Below are positions 34,440-43,466 of a stretch of DNA of 64,000 bases, piece after piece. Under the pieces are notes generated by a model. It was not told the DNA's origin. It searched no databases and was given only the letters and a program-made list of their open reading frames with translations. Source of the DNA: Roseitalea sp. (GTDB lineage Bacteria > Pseudomonadota > Alphaproteobacteria > Rhizobiales > Rhizobiaceae); assembly GCA_017642895.1 (NCBI GenBank), contig JAEPON010000011.1, forward strand, positions 86,775 to 150,774, in the 5' to 3' direction. Position numbers and translations under genes: made by a program. Positions within the stretch are counted from its first letter, which is position 1. Each line of letters starts with the position of its first letter.

Positions 34440-36241
34440 TCCGGCACCTCCAGCTCGACGCCGCCAGAAAAGCTGTGCAACGCGGGCGCGAAGGTCTCAG
34501 CACCAGACGGCGCGGCGGGACCGTTGTCCAACTCATCGGCCGAGGCCCAAGGCCGGTTCGGATCGGGCCACGGGATCGAGTTGATCAGCAAGCGTGTATA
34601 GGGGTGCTTGGAGGCGCCAATAACATCTTCAGGAGGGCCAGCTTCCACAACATGGCCGTTCTGAAGCACGATTACGAAATCACTGACCTGATAAGCAGTG
34701 GCCAGATCATGGGTGATGTAGATCACCGAAATGCTGTAATTGTCCTTGAGCGCTTGGACATTCGCAAGGATCGATGCGCGTTGACTTGCGTCGACCATCG
34801 AAACTGGCTCATCGGCCACGATGAGGCGCGGCTTCAGGATTAGCGCCCGCGCAACCATCAGCCGTTGGCGCTGGCCGCCTGATAGCTCATGGGGAAACCG
34901 GCCAAGGATAAGCGTCGGGTCCAGACCCACCTGCGCGCAGGCCTCTGCAATCAACTCGGAGCGCGCCTGGCCACTGATACCGAAGCCAAGCTCCTTGAGT
35001 GGAACCGTGAAGGCATGATCGACCTTGTAGAACGGGTTGAAGGACGAATACGGATCCTGAAAGATCGCTTGCACATCGCGGCGGAAAGATCGCTGATCGC
35101 GCGCCGAGAGACCTGTCACCGGGGCACCGGCAAAACGGATTGTTCCGGTCGTGGGGGGCAAAAGCCCCAGGGCAAGCTGACCCAAGGTCGTTTTCCCACT
35201 GCCGCTTTGCCCCACGATAGCGACGATGGACGGGCGGTCGCTTGGCATCCGAAGGCTCATCGGATGGAGCGCGATTTTGCCCTTGCTGAATATCGACGTT
35301 CCATACGTTTTGCTGACGCCGGAAAGCTCCAGCAGTGGGGCCGCATCACTGGTGGCCGCCGCTTGCGCTTTGGCGCGCGCAGGCTTGCGATCGAACACCG
35401 GGACGCTGTCGATGAGGAGTTTCGTATAAGCCGCCTCGGGCACCGCAAAGATGCGGTCAATGGAGCCGCGCTCCTCGATCACGCCATCGCGCATGACCAT
35501 CAATTCGTCGACCGACTGCGCCATAAGCCCGATATCATGGCCGATCAGGATCATCGCGGCGCCGATGCGGTTTTGCACCTTGTCGAGCGTGGACATGACC
35601 TGGCGCTGCGTGATGACATCGAGCGCACTGGTCGGTTCGTCGGCGATGATCAGCTTCGGCGACAGGATTATCCCGATGGCGATGCAAACCCGCTGTTTCA
35701 TCCCGCCCGAAAGCTCGTGCGGGTAAAGCCGCATGACATCGGATGGCAGATCAACACTGGCCAACGCCTCAGCCACCCGCAGGCGCAAATCCGATCGTGA
35801 CGCTCCGTCCCCGTGGTCGATCATCGCATCGAAAAACTGTTCCTCAATACGGTAGACCGGATTGAGCGAGTTCATCGCGCCTTGGGGGATGTAGGACACG
35901 GTGCGCATCCGCTCCATGCGCATTTCGGCGTCGGATAGCGCAAAAAGATCAGTGCCCCCCACCGTTGCGCGCCCCGAGACGATGCGCCCTGGCGCCTTGA
36001 TCATCCGCATCAAAGCCAGCGCCGTCGTCGTCTTGCCAGACCCCGACTCGCCAACCACGCCCAGCCTTCGACCCTTGGCCAGATCGAAGGAAACACCGCG
36101 CACGGCGTGGACTGTCCTGCCATCGGCGAAGAAATCAACGGCGAGGCCTTCGACCTGCAGAACGGGTGCGGCGTCACTCGGCACGCGGTCGATGGCCGGG
36201 TCGGCGTCGAGATCTGCGGACATGCTTGTCACGGTGGTCAT
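34436..36241 (-). CDS. Dpp/Opp-type ABC importer, fused double ATPase
   Basis: About 601 residues joining DppD- and DppF-like ATPases. Module 1: GESGSGKTT, LSGGMKQRV, IIADEPTSALD, with IGHDIGLMAQ in place of THD. Module 2: GQSGSGKTT, LSGGQRQRL, IVADEPVSMVD, ITHDLATAYQ. Each ends with an oligopeptide-transporter-type tail (KLLIDSVP, RLLINSIPWPDP). It powers uptake through the two permeases encoded just upstream. I chose the ATG at 36241 (MTTVTSMS), overlapping the permease stop by 4 bases; the longer frame to 36772 lies inside the permease gene. Confidence 0.93.
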   Translation of the reverse strand: MTTVTSMSADLDADPAIDRVPSDAAPVLQVEGLAVDFFADGRTVHAVRGVSFDLAKGRRLGVVGESGSGKTTTALALMRMIKAPGRIVSGRATVGGTDLFALSDAEMRMERMRTVSYIPQGAMNSLNPVYRIEEQFFDAMIDHGDGASRSDLRLRVAEALASVDLPSDVMRLYPHELSGGMKQRVCIAIGIILSPKLIIADEPTSALDVITQRQVMSTLDKVQNRIGAAMILIGHDIGLMAQSVDELMVMRDGVIEERGSIDRIFAVPEAAYTKLLIDSVPVFDRKPARAKAQAAATSDAAPLLELSGVSKTYGTSIFSKGKIALHPMSLRMPSDRPSIVAIVGQSGSGKTTLGQLALGLLPPTTGTIRFAGAPVTGLSARDQRSFRRDVQAIFQDPYSSFNPFYKVDHAFTVPLKELGFGISGQARSELIAEACAQVGLDPTLILGRFPHELSGGQRQRLMVARALILKPRLIVADEPVSMVDASQRASILANVQALKDNYSISVIYITHDLATAYQVSDFVIVLQNGHVVEAGPPEDVIGASKHPYTRLLINSIPWPDPNRPWASADELDNGPAAPSGAETFAPALHSFSGGVELEVPE

Positions 36242-37122
36242 GCTCTTCTCCGCAGGCGCGGGTTGGCCAGTTCGTCCAGTCCGGCAGTTATCAGATAGAG
36301 ACTGACAAAAAGGATGATCAGAACAGCGATCGGGGTTAGCACCCACCACCACATGCCAAGCATCAGAGCGGAAAAGTTCATCATCCAGAAAACCGTCATA
36401 CCCAGCGTCGGCGCGTTCTGAGAACCGAGGCCGAGTGCCTCCAACCCGACCGACGCCAGGATCGCGGCAGAGACCGCGACAGTGAAGCTGGCCGCCAGGA
36501 ACGGCAAAAGGTTGGGCAGGATTTCCTTGAAAATGATCGTGAATGGCCCGCAACCCGAAATACGCGCGGTCTGGACAAACCCCGCGTTTCGCAGGACCAG
36601 AACCTGACTCCGGATCTGACGGGCAGGTCGCCGCCACGCCAAAAGCGCGATGACAAACGCCATACCCATCGGCGGCAATTCGCCTACGGCGGAGGCAACA
36701 ATGACCAAGACGAGCAGCGCCGGAACGGTCAAAAGGACGTCGACAACAAGTTTGATTGTCGTGTCCACCCATCCCCCGAAATACCCCGAGATGAAGCCAA
36801 GCGTGCCCCCGATCAACAAGCCGAGCCCACCGGCGATGAGTCCGATGCCAAGTGTCAGAACTGTGCCGCGGGCAACCGACGCAAAAAGATCGCGCCCTTG
36901 CGTATCACTGCCGAAAGGCAGTTCGGCCGAGGGCGGCTGACTGGGCATCACTGACAGCGGCTGGTACTGCGACACGTCGTAGACGAAATGCGCGACGATG
37001 GCAGTGCCGATCAGCGCTACGAACATCAACGATCCGATCAGGAGCGAGGGGTTGCGTCGCATATAGCCCCAGGTCATGACGAAACGGCTTCGACGCCTGT
37101 ATGTTTGCACTGATGCCGACAT
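36238..37122 (-). CDS. Dpp/Opp-type ABC importer permease (DppC-like)
   Basis: 294 residues with six predicted membrane helices and the DppC/OppC pattern: an N-terminal helix (SLLIGSLMFVALIGTAIVAHF), PFGSDTQGRDLFASV, and the EAA loop region with ISGCGPFTIIFKEILPNLLPF. It pairs with the DppB-like permease whose stop is 4 bases upstream. Substrate class cannot be deduced from the permease; context suggests an oligosaccharide, since Dpp-type systems also import plant and algal oligosaccharides. Confidence 0.92.
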   Translation of the reverse strand: MSASVQTYRRRSRFVMTWGYMRRNPSLLIGSLMFVALIGTAIVAHFVYDVSQYQPLSVMPSQPPSAELPFGSDTQGRDLFASVARGTVLTLGIGLIAGGLGLLIGGTLGFISGYFGGWVDTTIKLVVDVLLTVPALLVLVIVASAVGELPPMGMAFVIALLAWRRPARQIRSQVLVLRNAGFVQTARISGCGPFTIIFKEILPNLLPFLAASFTVAVSAAILASVGLEALGLGSQNAPTLGMTVFWMMNFSALMLGMWWWVLTPIAVLIILFVSLYLITAGLDELANPRLRRRA

Positions 37123-37125
37123 CGG

Positions 37126-38118
37126 TCAGCCTCGCAACCGCGGGTCGAGGATTGGCAGCACGATGTCCATGATCAGCATCGAGATCGCAACGGTCAGCAC
37201 CAGGACAAAGACCACACCTTGGATGACGAAGAAATCCGAGTATCCGATCGACTGGAACAACAGCGTGCCCAAACCAGGATAGCCAAAGACCACTTCGACG
37301 AGCACCGCACCGGTTACGATCTGTCCGAAGGTCAATGCCAACGTGGTCAACTGAGGAAGGATGGCGTTGCGCATACCGTAGCGAAAGAAGAGCCGTGTTG
37401 GGCGAACGCCTTTTGCCTCGGCGAAAGTGACGTAGTCTTCACCGAGTACGGTCACAATCATGCCGCGCATCTGAAGCGCCCAGACGCCGATGGCGGCCAG
37501 CACGATGCTCAGCCCGGGCAGCATGGCGTGGCGTAGAACATCAAGCGCGAAATCGAAGGTCACGGCGGGGCGGGCGCCGATAGGATAGCCTCCCCCAATC
37601 GGAAACCAACCCAGCCGGAAGGCGAAAATGTCGATCAGCAGGAGGCCGAGGATGTAAAACGGGATCGCGCCGAGAACCATGATGGCTGGGGTCAGATTGG
37701 CGAAGATCCGGGGTGCGTGCGGCCAGACGGTCAGGGCACCCAGAAGCGAGCCGATGGCAAAGGCAATCAGCGTCGCCGTGAGCATCAGGCCAATCGTCCA
37801 GGGCAAGGCCTGCGCCATCAGCTCGTTGACCGTGACCGGGTAATTGGCAATCGAAAAGCCGAAATCGAACCGCGCGATATCACCCAGATAGGATAGATAT
37901 TGCGACCAGAGCGTATCGCCAAGGCCGAGCCGCTCGCGATAGGCTTGGCTCATCGCCTCGATGTCGACATTACCGCCGCCGGTTTCAGCGATGGCCGAAA
38001 TCCGTTCGGCCACCGGATCGGTCCCGATGAGCCTCGGCAGGAAAAAATTCAGCGTCGTGGCCGCGAAAACCACGAGCAAGAACATTGAGACGAGGCGGAA
38101 CAGGTTCAAGAACCTCAT
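37126..38118 (-). CDS. Dpp/Opp-type ABC importer permease (DppB-like)
   Basis: About 330 residues. An N-terminal helix with FLPRLIGTDPVAERI, the long periplasmic loop YRERLGLGDTLWSQYLSYLGD and the permease domain with EDYVTFAEAKGVRPTRLFFRYGMRNAILP and VVFGYPGLGTLLFQSI are typical DppB features. I chose the ATG at 38118, which overlaps the stop of the broken sulfatase frame (ATGA), so its translation may depend on that frame being read. Confidence 0.92.
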   Translation of the reverse strand: MRFLNLFRLVSMFLLVVFAATTLNFFLPRLIGTDPVAERISAIAETGGGNVDIEAMSQAYRERLGLGDTLWSQYLSYLGDIARFDFGFSIANYPVTVNELMAQALPWTIGLMLTATLIAFAIGSLLGALTVWPHAPRIFANLTPAIMVLGAIPFYILGLLLIDIFAFRLGWFPIGGGYPIGARPAVTFDFALDVLRHAMLPGLSIVLAAIGVWALQMRGMIVTVLGEDYVTFAEAKGVRPTRLFFRYGMRNAILPQLTTLALTFGQIVTGAVLVEVVFGYPGLGTLLFQSIGYSDFFVIQGVVFVLVLTVAISMLIMDIVLPILDPRLRG

Positions 38119-38516
38119 GTGGGGCCCTCCGCGGACAGGGAAGGTATGCGCTTTGGCACAAACCAGGTATCTGGCGCGGATTTGGTGCGGTGATGCAGAC
38201 ACCCGCCGTCTTCGGGCATCAAGGGCCAGACCTTGTGCCCCGAGCCTGTCCTTTTGAGGTCATGCACCCATGTCCGATGACACGCCCATTGATTGAACGA
38301 AGAGACGCCTGTGTTCTGAGGCAGCATGCCCGTGAACATGGCTGCCCTGGCGACCACATAGCTCGCGCCGTCGGTGTAGCATTGCGTATAGGCCGCGCCC
38401 CGTTCGACCTGCCTGTCAAGATTGGGCGTGCTCATATGAGGAAAGCCCAGTGCTCCAATGGTGTCGTATCGTTGCTGATCGGTCGTGATCAGCATGATGT
38501 TCCATCGATCGGTCAC
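38115..38516 (-). pseudogene. N-terminal sulfatase fragment lacking the catalytic cysteine
   Basis: 133 residues matching only the first quarter of a sulfatase: NIMLITTDQQRYDTIGALGF and MSTPNLDRQVERGAAYTQCY. Where CxPxR should stand the frame has SYVVARAAMFTGMLPQNTG, so the formylglycine Cys is Tyr and the Pro is Val. After RTWVHDL the sulfatase similarity stops. It therefore cannot be a sulfatase, yet it keeps a start and ends in an ATGA overlap with dppB, so it may survive as a translated leader. A misassembly or recombination scar is the alternative. Confidence 0.7.
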
Positions 38517-38554
38517 TGAAAGCTCTCCTCACAAAAGCTCTTCCGAAGCCAGGC

Positions 38555-40297
38555 CTACTCGGCACGCTCCAGGTTATGCAGCAACCATGCACCTTGTCCG
38601 GATTCGTACCAGAAGGCAGGCGAACTGTAGGGATTCTCCATCGACGGCCAATTGGTCCAATAGGTCTGGTTCATCGGAATGATGTGGATCCACTGGCTGA
38701 TCGGGACCTCGACCACTTCCTCGTTCCAGATCTCCATCGCGGCTTCGACAAGCTCGAGGACCTGCGGGTCATCTGGTGCAAGGCCATAAACCTGATCGAC
38801 AATCGCACTGTACTCCTCGTTGCACCACCGCGCGATCGAGAAGGTCGGACGACCGACTTCCAGAGCATTGTCGCAATGATAGATGTTCAGCGTTGCCGCC
38901 GGATCGGTCACGCTTCCGAAATGCCCGAAGAGGGCCATTTCTGCTTCACCTTGACGGATCAGGCGCCGGGAGTCGGACGTGAAGACATATTCGATGTCGA
39001 AACCGGCATTGCGCAATTGCTGCGCGATGATAGGTCCGATGGCGTTCATCGGCGGGACGCCCTGGATCGTGGCGGTTAGGGTCTCACCATTCAACTCCCA
39101 AAGCCCGTCACCATTACGAACATAACCCATTTCTTCCATGAGGCTGGCACTGGTTTCGAGATCCGGCCCGACGTTTCCGGCCTCGCGCGCCGCCGCTTCA
39201 GCGATCTCGATAGCCGGCAAAAGGGGCGCAAAGGCCGGGAACGGTGTCAGGCTCGAGGGACGTGACCCAAGATAGGCCACATCGATGGCCTGCTGCCGGT
39301 CAACGGCCAGCGCGACCGCACGGCGCAGCCGCACGTCGTCCCACATCGGGTTGGCGTGGTTGAACCAAAGCGATGTCGGCCAAAAATCGGCGCTGCCCAG
39401 CGGATCGCCATTTTCCGATGTCCCGAAGGTCGTGATGTTGGGATTGATACGCTTGATCGTGTTGATCAGTTGCGGGTTTCCGAAGTCCATACTCACGTCG
39501 ATCCCGTTTGTGCCGAGAAGCTGCGCGGCCCGGTCCTGGCTCCCAAATGGCACACCGATCACGGTCTCGACCTGCGGTAGCGGACGAAATCCGATTTCAG
39601 CGCCCCACCAATCGTCGCGCCGCTCCAACACGTTTTGCGCGGATGTCGATTCCACCAGCGCCCAAGCACCGGTCGTGACGGGCAGCCCCGCCTCGGGATC
39701 AAAATTGCGAAACGCGGCGGGGTTTTCCACCTCGCTCCAGATATGCTCCGGCAGCCAGTATAGCCCCTGCGCCATATGGTTGGTCAGATGTGTAAAGATG
39801 AAGCGCGGGTCGGGCGATGTCAGCACGATCTCCACGGTAAGCGGATCGATGATGTTGGCGGCTGCCACCCGCTCGGCGACGTCTGCCGCGTCGCGCATAT
39901 CCCCGGCCGTTGCCGCATTCTCCAGTAGAAGGTCGAAGGTGAACGCGACATCCTCGGCGGTGAACGGCTCACCATCGCTCCATTGCACGCCTTCGCGCAA
40001 GGAAACGGTGATCGTGCTGAAGTCGTCGCTATACTCAAAGCCTGTCGCGAGCCACGGGATGTGTTCATCTTCGTACACGTTGTAGAAGAACAATGGCTCG
40101 AAGGTTTGCAGCGGCCCGGTCCGGATCTCTGCGCCAAGGGAGTATGGGTTGGCCACACCGGGCGTGCCGAAGGTCGGGCCGTCCGCACGGCCCGCCATGA
40201 TGAGTGTGTTATCGCGATCCGATTGCGCGGACGCCGTCGTTGCGATTGCGACTGCCAAGACTGAGACGGTCAGACGCATTAAGCCCTTTGATGGCAT
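38555..40297 (-). CDS. Dpp/Opp-type periplasmic substrate-binding protein
   Basis: 580 residues: Sec signal (LMRLTVSVLAVAIATTASAQ) and the SBP_bac_5 fold, with ITVSLREGVQWSDGEPFTAEDVAFTFDLLL near residue 100 and VRLRRAVALAVDRQQAIDVAYLG in the second lobe. It collects the substrate for the permeases and double ATPase downstream. It begins 125 bases from the divergent LysR gene, so the operon promoter lies between. Ligand class is not deducible; linkage to sulfatases suggests sulfated oligosaccharides or glycosides. Confidence 0.93.
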   Translation of the reverse strand: MPSKGLMRLTVSVLAVAIATTASAQSDRDNTLIMAGRADGPTFGTPGVANPYSLGAEIRTGPLQTFEPLFFYNVYEDEHIPWLATGFEYSDDFSTITVSLREGVQWSDGEPFTAEDVAFTFDLLLENAATAGDMRDAADVAERVAAANIIDPLTVEIVLTSPDPRFIFTHLTNHMAQGLYWLPEHIWSEVENPAAFRNFDPEAGLPVTTGAWALVESTSAQNVLERRDDWWGAEIGFRPLPQVETVIGVPFGSQDRAAQLLGTNGIDVSMDFGNPQLINTIKRINPNITTFGTSENGDPLGSADFWPTSLWFNHANPMWDDVRLRRAVALAVDRQQAIDVAYLGSRPSSLTPFPAFAPLLPAIEIAEAAAREAGNVGPDLETSASLMEEMGYVRNGDGLWELNGETLTATIQGVPPMNAIGPIIAQQLRNAGFDIEYVFTSDSRRLIRQGEAEMALFGHFGSVTDPAATLNIYHCDNALEVGRPTFSIARWCNEEYSAIVDQVYGLAPDDPQVLELVEAAMEIWNEEVVEVPISQWIHIIPMNQTYWTNWPSMENPYSSPAFWYESGQGAWLLHNLERAE

Positions 40298-40367
40298 CGA
40301 TATTTCCTCCCTTGAAAAAGTGGGTGAGCTTCTTGATTGCTCATTTTTCTTGCACCATGCGAATGGT

Positions 40368-40382
40368 TTGCCATAAATGCAA
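40368..40382. promoter_or_regulatory. Possible LysR-box in the divergent promoter
   Basis: TTGCCATAAATGCAA is an inverted repeat TTGC-N7-GCAA containing a T-N11-A core, in the 125-base space between the binding-protein gene and the LysR gene. It is the only clear dyad there. Confidence 0.4.
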
Positions 40383-40421
40383 ATTCGAAATTCTCACCTC
40401 TTCATAACTATTGGGAATAAT

Positions 40422-41324
40422 ATGACGCCGATCCGGCACCGACTTCTGTCTCACTTTCTGTCGGTCTACCGGCACCGCCAGATCGGGCGCGCCGCCGAGG
40501 CCGAAGGTGTTACCCAACCGGCAATGACCAAGTCGATCCAGAAACTCGAAACGCTGCTGGCGGTACCGCTTTTCGAACGTCAGGCCCGCGGTGCAGAACC
40601 GACGAAGTTCGCCCATATCCTTTTTCGGCACGCGCAACGCATCGAAGATGAGATGCGCTACGCCGTCACCGAGCTTGCAAATGTCAGCGACGGATTGGGT
40701 GGACGAATTTCCATAGGCGTCGGACCGTCGCTCAGCCTGACCGTTTTTCCAGCATGCCTTGCCGATGTTCAGCGACGGTTTCCGCGGGTCGCGTTTGACG
40801 TGGTCACAGGGGTGAACGACCAGCTCTTGCCGCAAATCGTCGATGGCAGTTTGGATGTCTGGGCCGGGTCCGTGCACGAGCTCGACGACTACCCTGAATT
40901 GGTGTCGACTGAGTTCGGCGTCGCGGAAATGGCGGTATTCTGTGCCGCCGACCACCCGTTGACCCGAGCGACGGACCTGGCGGTGAAAGACCTTGAGGGG
41001 CAGCGATGGGGCTTCTTTCGAGATGACGTGATCGGGCCGAACGTGCTTCGGGATTTCTTGGCGCCGTTCGGCGTGCACAGCTTTGAAACCGGTTTGCGCT
41101 GCGATTCGATAGCGCAACTGTTCGGCGCTGCTGCCCTGAGCAACCTCCTTATATATGCCGCAGATACTCTTGCCATTGAAGCGGAGGCTCGCGGCCTTGC
41201 TCGACTGAGTTTCAACCAAAAGCTTTGGTCTTTCCCACTCGGCGTAGCCTACAAACCAGCGGCCGGAGACCTCAGTGTTGTCCGCTCACTTGTTCAATCC
41301 CTTCAGGCGCAGTCCTTGCGTTGA
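40422..41324 (+). CDS. LysR-family regulator, divergent to the sulfatase operon
   Basis: About 300 residues: N-terminal winged helix (LLSHFLSVYRHRQIGRAAEAEGVTQPAMTKSIQKLE, LFERQARG) and a periplasmic-binding-like effector domain (RISIGVGPSLSLTVFPACL, PLTRATDLAVKDL). LysR proteins usually control the gene divergent to them, here the importer operon. I chose the ATG at 40422 (MTPIRHRL); the in-frame ATG at 40377 would add 15 residues with no family match and would overlap the likely operator. Confidence 0.92.
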   Translation: MTPIRHRLLSHFLSVYRHRQIGRAAEAEGVTQPAMTKSIQKLETLLAVPLFERQARGAEPTKFAHILFRHAQRIEDEMRYAVTELANVSDGLGGRISIGVGPSLSLTVFPACLADVQRRFPRVAFDVVTGVNDQLLPQIVDGSLDVWAGSVHELDDYPELVSTEFGVAEMAVFCAADHPLTRATDLAVKDLEGQRWGFFRDDVIGPNVLRDFLAPFGVHSFETGLRCDSIAQLFGAAALSNLLIYAADTLAIEAEARGLARLSFNQKLWSFPLGVAYKPAAGDLSVVRSLVQSLQAQSLR

Positions 41325-41794
41325 CGCGCGCAGGGTGTGCATGTCGTTTAACGGCCATTCACAGACTCCCGCGTTGCGAACATTTTTTGAGTTGCTATGT
41401 GACGCCAACCAAATCGAAAAAAGAGCGGCCGCTGGATTCCCGCACAATGAGCCAAGGAACCTGTCCTCGTTTCGGTCAGCGCAGATCCGTGGCTCGACGG
41501 AAGGCATGAACCGATCGAAGTTGCCTTCCTTGGTCTCATCCGGTTGGCAGAGTGTCCAACCCTCGCTCCGGACACTCATGAAAATAGCGGCGAAGTTGCG
41601 CGTCCCCACCATCTCGATCCATTTTCGTCAAGCAGCTAACGTCCGCAATGGGGATTGAACAGTCTTTAGAGCCAAGGTGCGGCAGACCGTTTTTGCTGAG
41701 CTGCTCCTGCAAAGCTCCAATGACTGGCCTCAAGCGGCGGCCTGAAATAGAAACTGCTGATATCGTTGGTTGCGTGCCCCCGCAACTAAACAAG
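41325..41794. other. Intergenic region with scattered short frames
   Basis: No recognisable protein on either strand. A partial copy of the GTCCGCAATG core of the 12118/25797 repeat occurs inverted at 41641-41650. A tRNA-like core follows at 41775. I read it as decayed DNA at a recombination-prone junction. Confidence 0.4.
41775..41786 (+). other. Short tRNA-fMet-like core, possible second attachment remnant
   Basis: TGCCCCCGCAAC matches, in the same orientation, the 3' acceptor end of the tRNA piece at 11856-11867. The T-arm and anticodon parts are not preserved. An intrinsic terminator of the sort that follows tRNA genes lies 31 bases downstream, and a GGTGGCGACATGG-type sequence lies beyond it. 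Confidence 0.4.
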
Positions 41795-42052
41795 TCATTG
41801 ATAATAAAAAATATTCCAGCCCGTCGTTTCGGCGGGCTTTTTACGTTTTGGCGCCATGTCGCCACCATAGCGTAGATCGGCTACCAACTGATCTGTCCCC
41901 ATACCCCATACTGCCTGCGCCAACGGTAACAGGTCTACCCTGAGATACTCATCTGGCGGATCGCATCCGGACGAGGCATGCTTTGCCCACCAGATCATCA
42001 ACCTGGCGTAGCTCGTGACAGTCTCTTGCAGTTTGTGGCGCTCGGCATGCAA
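41795..42052 (-). CDS. Small hypothetical protein with strong ribosome site and TTG start
   Basis: 85 residues. A perfect AGGAGG (42060-42065 on the minus strand) lies 7 bases before a TTG start. The first 65 residues look protein-like (LQETVTSYARLMIWWAKHAS, PPDEYLRVDLLPLAQAVWGM), while the last 20 read through the reverse strand of the terminator at 41818, so the gene may once have ended differently. I recognise no family. It could be mobile-element cargo, given the attachment-like sequences next to it. Confidence 0.4.
   Translation of the reverse strand: MHAERHKLQETVTSYARLMIWWAKHASSGCDPPDEYLRVDLLPLAQAVWGMGTDQLVADLRYGGDMAPKRKKPAETTGWNIFYYQ
41818..41842 (+). terminator. Intrinsic terminator
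   Basis: AGCCCGTC-GTTTC-GGCGGGCT (8-bp stem with one T-G pair, 41818-41838) followed by TTTTTA. No plus-strand gene precedes it, which fits a terminator left behind from a lost tRNA gene. Confidence 0.75.
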
Positions 42053-42223
42053 TTCCGGTCCTCCTGTTGCTCACATCCAGGATGGACCCATTCGGTCGCG
42101 GAGGATCAGTATTGCTCGAGGACTCGCCTCGCCGTGGTAGCGTTCCCCATGCAGAACCTGTCCCACAGCGCCCCTTTCGATTCCGACGAAAAGACCGCAC
42201 TCTCAAAACATGGGATCAAACAA

Positions 42224-43060
42224 CTAGATCATAACGGCGCCGCCGGAGACCGAGATCGAAAGGCCGGTCATGAAGGCCGCTTGGTCGGAGGCGAGAAAGG
42301 TGACTAGGTTGGCGATATCATCGGCCGTCCCGAGCCGACCCAGCGGCGTCTGAGCGAGCTGTTTTTCGAGCATTTTTTGCAGATGTTGTTCTGCGGTTTC
42401 GCCGTCTGCGCGCTTGCCTGAGGCGATATCCAGCAGCCGTTCGGTCTCTATCGTTCCGGGGCAGACGGCATTGACGGTAATCCCGTCCGGCGCCAGTTCG
42501 TGGGCCAGGCATTGCGTCAGTCCGCCGAGCGCAAACTTTGAAGCGGTGTAGGCGGCCGACCGAGGCAAACCACGCTTGCCCATGGCTGAAGACATGATGA
42601 TGATCCGGCCACCACCGCCGCGCGCCAGCATGTGTCGTGCCACGGCACGGCAGCATAGAAAGGTCCCCTTCACATTGACCCGCTGCACCAGATCGAACGC
42701 GTCCTCGGCCAGATCGACAACCGGCACACGGTCCGGCCCGGGTTTGGAGCCGGCATTGGCGACGAAAACGTCGATCCCGCCAAGAGCCTCAATCGTCTGT
42801 CCGACGATATGGTCGACTGTCTCGGCGTCCGAAATGTCACCAAAAAACGCGGCCGACCGGCGGCCCAGATCGGTAATCTCGGCGGCCGTCGATTCGGCGC
42901 CGCGCCAGCCGCCCTCGCTGACCGGTTCTGGTGCAGCGCGCAAGTCGTTGACCGCGACATCGGCTCCTTCCCGCGCTAGCCGGCTGGCGATGGCACGCCC
43001 CAGACCATGTCGGCCGCCAGCGCCGGTGACGAGCGCGGTCTTTCCTTCAAGATCGTACAT
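42224..43060 (-). CDS. Short-chain dehydrogenase/reductase
   Basis: 278 residues of classical SDR type: VTGAGGRHGLGRAIASRL, DISDAETV, VANAGSKPGPDR, catalytic Ser in IIIMSSAMGKRG and YTASK, then PGTIETERLL. The loop with GGWRGAEST is longer than usual. GAGGAAAGG precedes the ATG at 43060; the open frame continues upstream but lacks homology there. It is divergent from the binding-protein gene at 43467 and may oxidise a product of the imported compound; substrate unknown. Confidence 0.88.
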   Translation of the reverse strand: MYDLEGKTALVTGAGGRHGLGRAIASRLAREGADVAVNDLRAAPEPVSEGGWRGAESTAAEITDLGRRSAAFFGDISDAETVDHIVGQTIEALGGIDVFVANAGSKPGPDRVPVVDLAEDAFDLVQRVNVKGTFLCCRAVARHMLARGGGGRIIIMSSAMGKRGLPRSAAYTASKFALGGLTQCLAHELAPDGITVNAVCPGTIETERLLDIASGKRADGETAEQHLQKMLEKQLAQTPLGRLGTADDIANLVTFLASDQAAFMTGLSISVSGGAVMI

Positions 43061-43466
43061 CCTTTCCTCCTCGAGTGCGTCGGCTTGGCCCACACGGCAC
43101 CAAATCAGCCCGACAGGGCCGAAATCGACCCGCGTCACGGAGCCTAAACGATGGCCGTTGCGTCTAACCAGACGGGTCCGCTTATCCATGGCGAGGATTT
43201 GTTATGCCGCCGCGCCATCCAAATGCCGTTATACCTGCAAGTCATGGTCAACCCGAGAACCGAACGTCGCGTTGCAATTGCCACGCATAAGCCGGGCGGC
43301 ATCGCGCATAAGGCCGATTGCGTGAAACCGCGCCGATTTGCCCGTAGATTACCCTCGGGCCGAGGAGGTCTCGCCCAAGGAGATTCCGCAACAAGGCAAT
43401 AGCGGGCGCATGCTGCCGACATCAGACGGCACAATAAGGACATCGTGCGATGTCTTGGGAGATTAC
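43061..43466. other. Divergent promoter region, SDR and second importer
   Basis: 406 bases between divergent starts. It must hold promoters for both genes; a plus-strand frame stays open through part of it but has no homology. I see no clear consensus promoter or long dyad. Confidence 0.4.

Noticed and set aside
36242..36772. Upstream extension of the fused ATPase frame
   Set aside because: It lies inside the permease gene in another frame, and the ATG at 36241 overlaps the permease stop in the operon's usual way.
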